A stretch of DNA of 64,000 bases from Wurfbainia villosa (Eukaryota; Streptophyta; Magnoliopsida; Zingiberales; Zingiberaceae): assembly GCA_025175895.1 (NCBI GenBank), contig CM045991.1:75379174-75443173 (forward strand). Reading direction: 5' to 3'. How positions within the stretch are numbered: the first letter of the stretch is position 1; every line of letters starts with the position of its first letter. Positions 22,961 to 32,336 of the stretch are shown here, piece by piece. The notes beneath the pieces are model-generated. The model ran no database searches. It was not told the origin of the DNA and was given only the letters and a program-made list of their open reading frames with translations. Made by a program: the position numbers and the translations under genes.

Positions 22961-23803
22961 ATGGCCCATCTCGAAGGGTTTAGCACTCGACCCCCGTTTT
23001 ACAACGGTAATGACTTTCGTTATTGGAAGGGTCGGATGGAATGCTTTCTTAAAACCCAAATCGAGATGTGGATCGTAATCCAAACCGGTTTCACACTTCC
23101 TATTAATGAAGATTGTGAATCTTTGGGTTACGATCAATGGTCAAATTCCATGAAAAAACAAGTAGAAGCCGATGCCAAGGCAACTCAAATCTTGCAATGT
23201 GGGTTGTCCAAGGAAGAGCTCAACCGCGTCGGCCCCTTCATTAGTGCAAAGGACTTATGGACCAAGCTAGTGGAACTACACGAAAGCACCGACGACACGA
23301 AGGTATGTAAAAGAGATTTACTTTTAAATAAATTGTATAACTTGAAAATGCAGGAAAACGAGACCGCAACTCAACTACATGCTCGTATCCAAGACATCGT
23401 CAACCAACTCCATGCCATCGGACAAAAGGTCGAGAATCGCGACCTTATCAGGTATTCTCTTAACTCGTTTCCTAGGACCACCTTGTGGGAATCCATGGTC
23501 GATGCCTACAAGGTCTCCAAGGACCTTTCTAAAATTAGGTTAGACGAATTGTTTTCGGAACTTGAATTACATGAGCAAACTAACGTGGTCCAGGCCGAGA
23601 AGAGTATTGCGTTAGTTGCAGGTTCCAAGAAGAAGAAGCCCGCAAGCAAGCCACCCTCGGAGGAAGAAGACGATATCCAAGCTCTAATGGCCAAGCCGAC
23701 CGAGCACGACTCAAACAAGAAGAAGAGTCCGAGTCCGAATCCGATGATGAGCTTCCATTCAAGACAAGCCACGGATCCGTATCCGGTTCAAAAGAATCAT
23801 TAA
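22961..23803 (+). pseudogene. gag: gag of B1, internally shortened
   Basis: A 280-codon ORF starts at a plausible gag ATG. It begins PPFYNGNDFRYWKGRME (the DUF4219-type N-terminus) and continues into the copia gag core (UBN2 type: ISAKDLWTKLVELHE, NSFPRTTLWESMVDAY). After the Lys/Glu-rich stretch it jumps to a foreign-frame tail. Compared with G, the zinc knuckle and following acidic region are deleted. The remainder of gag (RFENTSQD..., ending YWVPKDQIHY) is readable to the TAG at 24327-24329, but in several frames. A capsid without its RNA-binding knuckle would not package RNA normally. Confidence 0.85.
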
Positions 23804-24400
23804 GGGTAAGTATTGGTCGTTACTTAATACTTTGTATGGTGCAATTAAATTTTTAAATAAGAAACTAGCTAAGTCCGAGTCCAAGGTCGAGACTAATTGA
23901 GGAGGTTAACCTTCTCAAACATGAGGTCTCCTAACCTCTTCGACTACTGTATTCAAGAGGAGGACTCAACTCAAGTTGAAAAGCTTGAAGTTGAGAACTC
24001 GCTTTGAAAACACAAGTCAAGACCTTAGGAACACGTTGAAAGGTTCACTTTGGGATCCAAGGGACTTGACCTCTTACTTGATCACAAAGGGCCGTGTACA
24101 ACAAGGCCGGACTGGGTTTAACTCAAATACAACCAATAAGTCATATATGTCTATAGTAAACCAACATAAGAAAAATGTCCAAGCATGGGTCCCTAAGATC
24201 ACTTTGATTTCAACTTTAGGATCTAACATGTATTGGGTTCCCAAGGACCAAATTCACTATGTGAATAGACCCACTCGATTCAATGGTCCAGGGGGAGCCA
24301 ATACAAAATGTATTTTTGTTAAGTCTTAGAAATTGCATGCTTAGTTTTTCCTTTATTTTTAGAATGGTTAGATAGGACTCATAACCAACTAAAATCCTGC

Positions 24401-24487
24401 GAAAAGATTGAGCCTCGGGGAGCCTCTTTTCAAAAATAAATCAACTAAAATCCTACGAAAAGATTGAGCCTCGGGGAGCCTCTTTTC
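24401..24487 (+). repeat. Two-copy hairpin repeat in the B1 gag-pol spacer
   Basis: Copies start at 24401 and 24457, the same GAAAAGA...TCTTTTC unit as in A1 (three copies there). The flanking spacer is also similar to A1. Confidence 0.75.
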
Positions 24488-24842
24488 AAAAATAACTAGT
24501 TAGACCAAGATCTAGTCTCAAGTAAGTCGAGTTATCAATTTCTTGAAATTAGCTTTGTCTAAGGAAGTGGTCGTTGTTCCGATCAAAGAAGGCCTCTGTG
24601 CCTCGCCATGACCTGGAAGCTAATCTCTTGAAAAGATTACTTGATGAGCTTAGACTAAATCCGAATCTAACCTAATGTTGGTTAATTTAAATTCATTAAA
24701 ATTAATCAAGTAAAATTGAAAGTCATCTCACAATAATAACACATAGGAATAACATGTTTTGATCATGTAGATATTGGTGAGATGATTTAGGTTTAAAACT
24801 TACAAACAACCCTTTAGTAATTCCATTGATCCTACACATAAG

Positions 24843-25800
24843 AGTCGAAGAAACCATTAATATAGTTTTCGACGAAGGACACGAACCTGCTCAATCCTTA
24901 ACAAAACCAACTAACAAATCAACTTATAGCGAACCCGACTGATCTTGAACTTGAATCTCGTCTAACCCAAGTCATCCTATCGACCAAGTGATAGATGACT
25001 CTAACCCAAGTCAAACTAGAACTCACCCAAGTCATCCTATCGACCAAGTGATAGATGACCCTAACCCAGTCACACTAAGACTCAAACAAATCATCCTATC
25101 AATCAAGTTATAGGTGATCCAAATTTAGGGTTGAACTAGAGCTTCATACGAAACCTTAATCAAATCTCGTTAATTTCCAAAATCGAACCCAAAACTATTG
25201 AACAAGCACTTCTTGATCATTTGGATTATTGCTATGCAAGAAGAGCTAGCTCAATTCACTAGAAATGAAGTGCAGAATTAGTACCACCACCTAAAGAAAA
25301 ATCAATTATTGGAACAAGGTGGGTATTTCAAATAAACTTGATGATAAAGGTGAAGTAGTTAGAAATAAAGCTAGGTTAGTCACAAAGGGTTTAGTCAAGT
25401 CGAAGGTTTAGATTACGATGAGACCTCGCCCCGTAGCAAGACTAGAGTCCATCCGAATGTTGTTAGCATATCTTTGCACATCGAGGTTTTAAATTGTTTC
25501 AAATGGATGTCAAGTCGGCATTTTTGAATGGATACATTAAGGAAGAAGTTTACGCTACCAACCTCCGGATTCAAAATCTAGATAAACTGACCATGTCCTT
25601 AGACTTAAGATTTGAAACATTTATACCGGTAGAAACAGTGTAAAGAGAGATATAGTAGATTTTGTCGCCGATGTTTAGTATGCCTTGGAGGAAGCGATTG
25701 CCTTATCTACCACCAATACGCGATGGGTGAGTGTGTCTCTCACCTCCGTGGGATGAAGCACACTCTCCAAGACTTTAGCTTAATCTTTAACAACATTAAA
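24843..25800 (+). pseudogene. pol: RT and RNase H remnants of B1
   Basis: DNA-level similarity to A1 resumes at AGAGTCGAAGAAACC and covers the RT linker, the W-V-F/KARLV region, the APVARLESIR region and the AFLNGYIKEEVY region, with many small deletions. Near 25620 it jumps to the RNase H region (TATCTACCACC...GATGGGTGAGTGTGTC, then the MKHTLQD-like segment). No frame stays open. The catalytic YVDD segment is deleted. Confidence 0.8.
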
Positions 25801-26319
25801 AGTTAGGTATGCGTAATAGAGTAGGATTTAAATTTTTCTATATATGTACTCTATTTTGCTTCTTTTATGAAATTAGCCTAAGTCTTACCTTAGAAATCAT
25901 ATTGGGAACTTGCTTGGACTTACAAACCCTAAAATATATTTACAAACTTTGAGTTAAGGCAAAAGGGGAGAAAGTCACAAAAGTAACCAAAATTAACCAA
26001 AATTAAAGGGAAGAAAGTAAACAAAATTATTACCTTTATATTAAGTAATTCCGCTTTACTTAAGCAACTATTAAGGGAGTAAAAATTATTTTTCAAGAAC
26101 TCACCTTCGGTCAAGGGGGAGGTTACCTCAAAGGGGAGAACTTGAAACAATAATATTTCTCACTCATACTTAATCATTATGCTAGCTCATTCATATTTAA
26201 TCATTATGCTAGCTCATTCATATTTAATCTTTATGCTAGCTCATTCATGCTTAATCATTATGCTAGCTTACTGTTATGCTTAATTTTTCCTTAACTTTTG
26301 TGTCGGTTTGCCATGAATC

Positions 26320-26333
26320 AAAAAGGGGGAGAT
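26320..26333 (+). other. Polypurine tract of B1
   Basis: AAAAAGGGGGAGAT directly precedes the 3' LTR. Another purine tract lies near 26116. Confidence 0.85.
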
Positions 26334-27513
26334 TGTTGGTGCAGTGGGCACCAAAGTCGAACCGGTATTTTGATTATGGCAAAAGGCTCAATAGTTAAGG
26401 GTATATTTGTTATCTTACGAGCTCAATTAAGTGTGCAGAAATGCTAAAGTTGAGCGGAAGGTCTGCGACACCCGGTGGGAACCGAGGTGGTCGGGCAACG
26501 CCAGAGGGACTTCGGAGGAAGCCGAGGTACTCGGGTGAAGACCGGAAGCGAGGCTACAAGGTAAGCTCGTGTGAAAGCGAAGCAAGGTCGTTAAGCGTAG
26601 ATCCGACCCAATACCTCCAATGGACACTACAGTTAACTAGTCCAAAACCCTTCGAAAACTAGTCTAGTTTCTAGTTCCTGAGAATGGGGGGTGAATTTGG
26701 ACTTGACTCGTGTTTTGGTACAAAGGGTGATGTGGCACAAGTTGGATGGCTTCTTCTTCTTGGCGTGAAGGCCTCCTTGAGGTGGCACAAGATGGTTGGC
26801 TCCCTTGATGTGGCACAAGTTGGATGGCTTCTTCTTCTTGGCGTGAAGGCCTCCTTGAGGTGGCACAAGATGGTTGGCTCCCATGATGTGGCACAAGTTG
26901 GATGGCTTCTTCTTCTTGGCGTGAAGGCTTCCTTGAGGTGGCACAAGGTGGTTGGTTGAAACACCTCATCCTTGAGTTGGGATAAGAACCTCACCTTGGA
27001 CACTACCTATGTCTAAATTCATAGATCAATATCCATAAATAGACATGTTCACTCCAAGCAAATAACAAGAATTCAAGAGCTCTCAACACGCCGTCGTAAC
27101 GCCGCTACTACTACTCACATTTGCTACGACGAAGTGCCGCCGACAACGAAAGCTACATCTTCTACTTATAAGAGTTGTCGGTATATTTATTTAAGTTCTA
27201 CTTCTTTAAATTGTCTTTGTGCTTTAATCGTAACAAGGAAAGGGGGAGTGTCCCTTTGCCTTGATTTCTTTTTGTAATCATTGCTCCTACTTCCAACGAA
27301 GAGGAGTGGTTTTAGTGAATTGCCCTCCGTACGTGATCAAGGATCACTAGGGCCGTGGATTAGCAATCGAAAGATTGTGAACCACGTAAAAATATCTTGT
27401 CTACTTTATATTTCTGCTGTGCATTCTCTACTTGCTTTTTACTTATTGCAAAAGTTTTTAACGACACCGTATCGCTATTCACCCCCCCCTCTAGCGACAC
27501 TTTCGATCCAACA
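26334..27513 (+). repeat. 3' LTR of B1
   Basis: 1180 bp, nearly identical to the 5' LTR in most parts, including the 78-bp array at 26729-26956. It has lost about 75 bp in the region equivalent to 21650-21770. Confidence 0.92.
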
Positions 27514-27518
27514 CAACT

Positions 27519-28269
27519 TCGATATAATGTTAATTATGGAAAATGGTTTCGAGTTGCCTAGGTATGAAGAAGGAGAGCCACTAGAGAAATCGAGATGGAC
27601 CAAGAAGCAAAGGGAGGAGCACCTTGCGAATTCAAAAGCAAAACACCACCTCTTCAATGTGCTCCCCCAACAAGAGATCAATCGAATTGGGGAGTGCTCA
27701 AGTGCCAAAGAAATGTGGGAGAAGCTAGTGGAGCTTCATGAAAGCACTTCCGAGGCAAAGCTAGCAAGAAGGGACCTTCTCCGATCACAATTGAGTAACA
27801 TCAAGCTAGAAGGGAGAGAAGGTATTATCTTTACATTCATGCTTTAAAGAAATAATAACTAGTTTATCAAGTGTAGGAGAGAAACTATCAAACCGAGACA
27901 TGATAATGAAGGCGATAGATGCCTTCCCTCGGTCATCCAAATGGAGCTCCATGGTGGACTCCTTCTACATTTCCAAGAACCTAGAGGTAAGCACTCTAGA
28001 AGAGTTTTTCTCCACCATGGAGTTGCATGAGACAAGGCTTGAAGGCATAGTTGAATATCAAATCAAGCCATCAAGGGGAGTGACACTAGTAGCGGAAAAA
28101 GGAAAGAAGAAGAAGAAGGAGACTCCACCATCTTCCTCATCCGATGAATCATCTTCCTCATCAATGGATAGCAATGAGGAAGCTTACATGGTAAGGAAGG
28201 TGAGACGTGCACTTAAAAGTTTTAGATTTAATAAATCTCATGATAGGGGAAGAAGTCCAAGGAGAAAAA
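27519..28269 (+). pseudogene. gag: gag central fragment of C0
   Basis: Continuation of C0 gag after B1: DIMLIMENGFELP, KSRWTKKQREEHLANSKAKHH, SAKEMWEKLVELHES. A frameshift near 27830 is followed by MIMKAIDAFPRSSKWSSMVDS and a Ser-rich tract. C1 interrupts it at 28269, just before the zinc knuckle. The order and content match the intact gag of C1 (29547-31211). Confidence 0.85.
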
Positions 28270-29482
28270 TGTTAGGGCAATCAACCCATGTGATGTGGTT
28301 TTGATGTGTGTGGCAAAGGATTTAAGTTAGGTTTGTTATGGATTTGATATGTGCGTTGAAGTCGTGCAAAACTTAGTAATTCACACATGGATGACGATAG
28401 CATTGGCAAGATTCACCTCTCATGATTCGGTCCTTGAGTCAGTGAAAGATGCATTGTGGAAGTCGTGCGCTTGGTGCATCCGAGGGACTGCCGGACGAGG
28501 AGCATTAGAGTGAAGTCGAAGGAAGTAGACTTCAGGGTGAAACGCGAAGGATGACACTGTGAAGTCGTGCGCTTGGCACATCCGAGGGACGTGCCCGAAC
28601 GAAGAGAACTTCAAAGGCGAGGGACTCCAAGGGAGATGAGAGTGAGCGATTGTAACCCGGGTTGGGGTAGCTCTTAGGCGATCTTGGCCAATTGGCTAAG
28701 TCTCGGATGGGCTTTCCCGACATCAGTCGACTGCCATAATATGGCGATCGGCTCAATCAAGACTCGACGGTGTTCGAGTCAAAGTTCGGCGTAAGCGACC
28801 GATCGACCATGGCGATCGCTAGCTCCATCAGTCGATTGCCAAGTGGGGCAGTCAACTGATGTCGAGGGTTTCGAGCACAGAAGCTTCAGCAATCGAGTGA
28901 TCGTGTCGACCACTCGACTGATGGCTCCATCAGTAGACTGATGAGAAGATCAGTCGACTGATGTGGGAGTCGTTGGTTGGAATCCAACGTGGAAGGAGTC
29001 ATTGCGAGGCAATGACCACAGCAGCAGTCAACTGATGGCTTCATCAGTCGACTGCTCGAGGTACAATGGGAAGAATGGCTTCTTCCCTATAAGAAGGGGC
29101 CTTGGGTGACTTGGGATGGTTAATGGTTCATTCCTAAACATCTACCAAGTGCTAAAATGATTTTCCTCCTCTTCCTTGTGTTTAATTTCATCTTATTGTA
29201 AGAGGAGAGAATTCTTGTAAGAAAGGTTACCTCCACCTAGCTTTGTGCAAAGGAGAGATTAGTGGAAGTGTTATAGGCGTGATTCACCTTGGATGATTCG
29301 GGTCGTGGACTAGCAGTAAGAGTCGTGAACCACGTTATATCAGTTTGTTAGCATTGCCTCTTGTATTGTCTTTTATTATTCTGTTGTGCTAATCATATTC
29401 GTAGGCAATCAATGAAGGATCTCCACCGTACAAGAAAGAAGGGCTATTCACCCCCCTCTAGCCGACCACCGACATTCCAACA
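28270..29482 (+). repeat. 5' LTR of C1
   Basis: 1213 bp, TGTTAGGGCAATC...GACATTCCAACA. It has an AGTCGACT palindrome cluster (28720-29060), TATA-like CCTATAAGAA at 29086-29095 and a CACCCCCCTCTAG motif near 29450. The part at 28741-28830 is degraded relative to the 3' LTR at CAG/CTG sites. Confidence 0.92.
28720..29095 (+). promoter_or_regulatory. U3 palindrome cluster and TATA box of C1
   Basis: Copies and variants of ATCAGTCGACTGAT (perfect copy 28949-28962, others one or two bases off) run up to the TATA-like box at 29086-29095. Comparable clusters precede the TATA box in C0, A1, G and F1. Confidence 0.6.
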
Positions 29483-29484
29483 AG

Positions 29485-29496
29485 TGGTATCAGAGC
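29485..29496 (+). other. Primer binding site of C1
   Basis: TGGTATCAGAGC, 2 bp after the LTR end. Confidence 0.95.
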
Positions 29497-29546
29497 CAAG
29501 GTTGCTTGTCATCGGACTCACCGCCACTACAAGCACGACAACAAAG

Positions 29547-31211
29547 ATGGCTGGCTCCAATGTTCATCCACCAAAATTTGAAGGTGAATTCTCTTGGTGG
29601 AAGAAGAGAATGGAGGCATTTTTCGAAATGGATTTTGATATCATGTTAATAATGGAATCTGGCTTTGATATACCTAGGGATGAAGAGGGAGAGCCAATAG
29701 AAAAATCAAGGTGGACCAAGAAGCAAAGGGAGGAGCTCCTTGCAAACTCAAAGGCCAAGCACCACCTTTTCAATGTGCTTCCTCAACAAGAGATAAATAG
29801 AATTGGCGAGTGGTCAAGTGCCAAAGAAATGTGGGAGAAGCTGGTGGAGCTTCATGAAGGCACCTCCGAAGCAAAACTCGCAAGAAGAGATGTCCTCCGC
29901 TCCCAACTCAATAATATCAAACTCGATAAAGGGGAGAAGGTAACATCTTTACATTTTCATTTTAAGGAAATCATAACCCGTTTATCAAGTGTAGGAGAGA
30001 AGTTATCGAACCGGGACATGATAATGAAGGCTATAGATGCATTCCCTCGGTCCTCAAAGTGGAACTCCATGGTGGACTCCTTCTACATTTCGAAGAATCT
30101 AGAGGTGAGGACCCTAGAAGAGTTCTTATCCACCATGGAACTTCATGAAACAAGGTTTGAAGGAGTAGTAGAAGAGCAAATCAAGCCAACAAGGGGAGTG
30201 GCACTAGTAGCGGAAAAAGGAAAGAAGAAGAAGAAGGAGATTGCATCATCTTCCTCCGATGAATCATCATCCTCCTCCATTGATAGCAACGAGGAGGCAT
30301 ATATGGTAAGGAAGGTAAGACGTGCTTTAAAAAATTTTAAATTTAACAAATCTAATGATAGGAGGAGAAGGTCAAGGAGGAAAATTATATGCTACAATTG
30401 CCAAGGAGAGGGACACATAAGGGATGATTGTCGTCTCTTGAACAAGAGCATAGAAGAGAGGAAGAAAGAGGACAAGAAGGGGAGTAAGAAGGAGGATAAA
30501 AAGAAAACCAAGGAGAAAGGGAAGGCTAAGGCACACAAGGCCACATGGGATGATTCATCATCCTCATCAGAAGAAGAAGAGACCTTCACAAGCCTTGCCC
30601 TAATGGCAATAGAAGACTTGGATTCCACCTCATCCTTTGAACAAGAAGCAAGCACAAGTGAGGAGGAGAGCTCAAGTGTAAGGGGAGCTTCATCTTCATG
30701 CTCATCGGAATTGGAGGAAGAAGACATGGAAACTATAGTAACAAATCTTTCCCCTAAAAAGATTGTTTCTATGATTTCTAGCCTTACTAGGGATTTATTT
30801 AAGGATAAAAATAAAAATAAATGCATGCTTGATGATATTAGAAAATTAGAAGAAAAATTAGAAAATGCATGCTTAAATGTTAATGATTATATTCCTCTAG
30901 ATGTTAATGATGCATATATTGAGGAAAATAAGGCTTTAAGGGAAAAAGTAGATCACCTAACTAAAGCCTTAGAAAAATTCACTATAGGCTCCAACACCCT
31001 AAACATGATTATAAGGAGTCAAAGGGCAAGTTTTAATAAGAAAGGGCTAGGTTATAAGGGAACCAAAAATGAAAATGCCAATCATTGTTTGATTGCTAGG
31101 GGTCAAGCTAAAAATAAAATGGTAGCTAGAAAATGGATCCCTAAGGAGTTTTTGGTGAAACCTATAGGAAAGAACCTATATTGGGTTCCCAAATCCATCC
31201 TTAAGGGTTAG
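29547..31211 (+). CDS. gag: Gag polyprotein of C1 (intact, 554 aa)
   Basis: The start is ATG at 29547 in ACAAAGATGGCTGGC, about 50 bp after the primer site; the open frame extends upstream into the LTR, but the homologous proteins begin here. Residues 1-40 are the DUF4219-like start (PPKFEGEFSWWKKRMEAFFE). About 60-210 form the copia gag core (QQEINRIGEWSSAKEMWEKL, AIDAFPRSSKWNSMVDS). About 230-260 are Lys- and Ser-rich. A CCHC zinc knuckle (CYNCQGEGHIRDDC) lies near 282-295, followed by a Lys-rich then acidic Ser/Glu-rich tract. About 425-490 look like a coiled coil (LEEKLENACL, ENKALREKVDHLTKALEKF). The C-terminus is NLYWVPKSILKG. Expected role: virus-like particle assembly and RNA packaging in the cytoplasm. 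No pol follows. Confidence 0.88.
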   Translation: MAGSNVHPPKFEGEFSWWKKRMEAFFEMDFDIMLIMESGFDIPRDEEGEPIEKSRWTKKQREELLANSKAKHHLFNVLPQQEINRIGEWSSAKEMWEKLVELHEGTSEAKLARRDVLRSQLNNIKLDKGEKVTSLHFHFKEIITRLSSVGEKLSNRDMIMKAIDAFPRSSKWNSMVDSFYISKNLEVRTLEEFLSTMELHETRFEGVVEEQIKPTRGVALVAEKGKKKKKEIASSSSDESSSSSIDSNEEAYMVRKVRRALKNFKFNKSNDRRRRSRRKIICYNCQGEGHIRDDCRLLNKSIEERKKEDKKGSKKEDKKKTKEKGKAKAHKATWDDSSSSSEEEETFTSLALMAIEDLDSTSSFEQEASTSEEESSSVRGASSSCSSELEEEDMETIVTNLSPKKIVSMISSLTRDLFKDKNKNKCMLDDIRKLEEKLENACLNVNDYIPLDVNDAYIEENKALREKVDHLTKALEKFTIGSNTLNMIIRSQRASFNKKGLGYKGTKNENANHCLIARGQAKNKMVARKWIPKEFLVKPIGKNLYWVPKSILKG

Positions 31212-32322
31212 GAAAACCCTAGGATAGTCAACCATGAGTGGATTTACTTATATCATGTAAAATGGTTGACTTGTAAGGATGTGGGTGATAGTTTTTGAAT
31301 TAAGTGTTGGGTGATGATAATATGATCATAATATGGAATCATAATAATATTTGATTTTTTATCATGATTTGCAATAATTGAAAATATTTTATCATAATTA
31401 ATAATACATGTTTTTATTATCATATTGGTGGTTTTAGGATGCATGATACTTAACCTTGATAGAATTGCATAAATTTTGGTTAAGTATAAATACCTTTAGG
31501 TTCATCTCACATTCCACTATAAGGCTAACATGATTGAGAACATAACAATGGGTGAGATGATAGGATGATACAAATGGTTCACTAATGCTTATGGCATTTA
31601 GATGGTCATTTGATGTATCATAATAGCAATAATAGACCAACTATGGGGAAAGCAAATGTTTAATCAATGGACATATTGCCCATAGATCATAGTTGGGTAT
31701 TTTGAAATATTTTAAAAAACATTTTATGCTTCATAAATAGTGAGTTCATGTTTTCAAAAGTTTCAAGACAAAACTAGGCTTTCAAGTTGTTACAAACTTT
31801 AGACATTTTTGTAACTTTTGAGTTTTTGCTTAATTTTCGAAAATAAAATGAATTTTTAAGAAAAACAATTTTTCCCTGATAGAGGAACTCATTATAAATA
31901 TGTACTCAAAATTTTATGATTTTTCGAATTTCCTAGAATTTTTAATGCATTTCTGAATATGGACTTCGAAAATCAAAAATCCTGAATTTTAGGTGCTAGT
32001 ATCGATGGATCGATTCAATGACGATCGATGTACTGTGCATGAGCACAGTAACTTGTTTTATCAGGTTTTAAGTTGGATTTTGGGTATTTTTCTTCTTTAG
32101 ACTTGATGTCATGCGTGTATAACATTTGAATAATGTTTTTGATGGTGTCAAAGGGGAAGAAATGGTGAGTTTAAGTTAATCATGCTAAGGGGAGAGTTAG
32201 CATGTCTTAAGGGGGAGTTGCATGTTTAAGGGGGAGTTTTGATACTCATGTTTACTTACATACTTTCTTGCCTTATGTTTTATGTAATTGTTTTACCTAA
32301 CTTAAATGGATTGCCACACATC
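31212..32322 (+). other. Noncoding spacer of C1 in place of pol
   Basis: 1.1 kb, AT-rich, without an ORF of note and without any pol similarity. It has many ATCATGAT/TAATATGATCATAATA-like palindromic stretches at 31310-31430. Towards the end are GGGGGAG tracts (about 32208, 32226). C0 keeps the same spacer at nearly the same summed length. Confidence 0.8.
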
Positions 32323-32336
32323 AAAAAGGGGGAGAT
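32323..32336 (+). other. Polypurine tract of C1
   Basis: AAAAAGGGGGAGAT abuts the 3' LTR. Confidence 0.9.

Larger units (their letters stand above)
21341..27513 (+). mobile_element. Sirevirus-like element B1, internally deleted
   Basis: Both LTRs are present, with perfect CAACT target duplications (21336-21340 and 27514-27518) in the gag of C0. Inside are a degenerate primer site, a shortened gag, a spacer with hairpin repeats, badly decayed RT and RNase H remnants, and a polypurine tract. Protease and integrase are missing: sequence jumps from the gag-pol spacer to a place equivalent to A1 position 1937. LTRs differ from the A family by a 78-bp tandem array. Confidence 0.92.

Noticed and set aside
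30143..30826. Minus-strand ORFs rich in Ser, Phe and Leu opposite C1 gag
   Set aside because: They are antisense shadows of Lys/Glu/Ser-rich gag codons.
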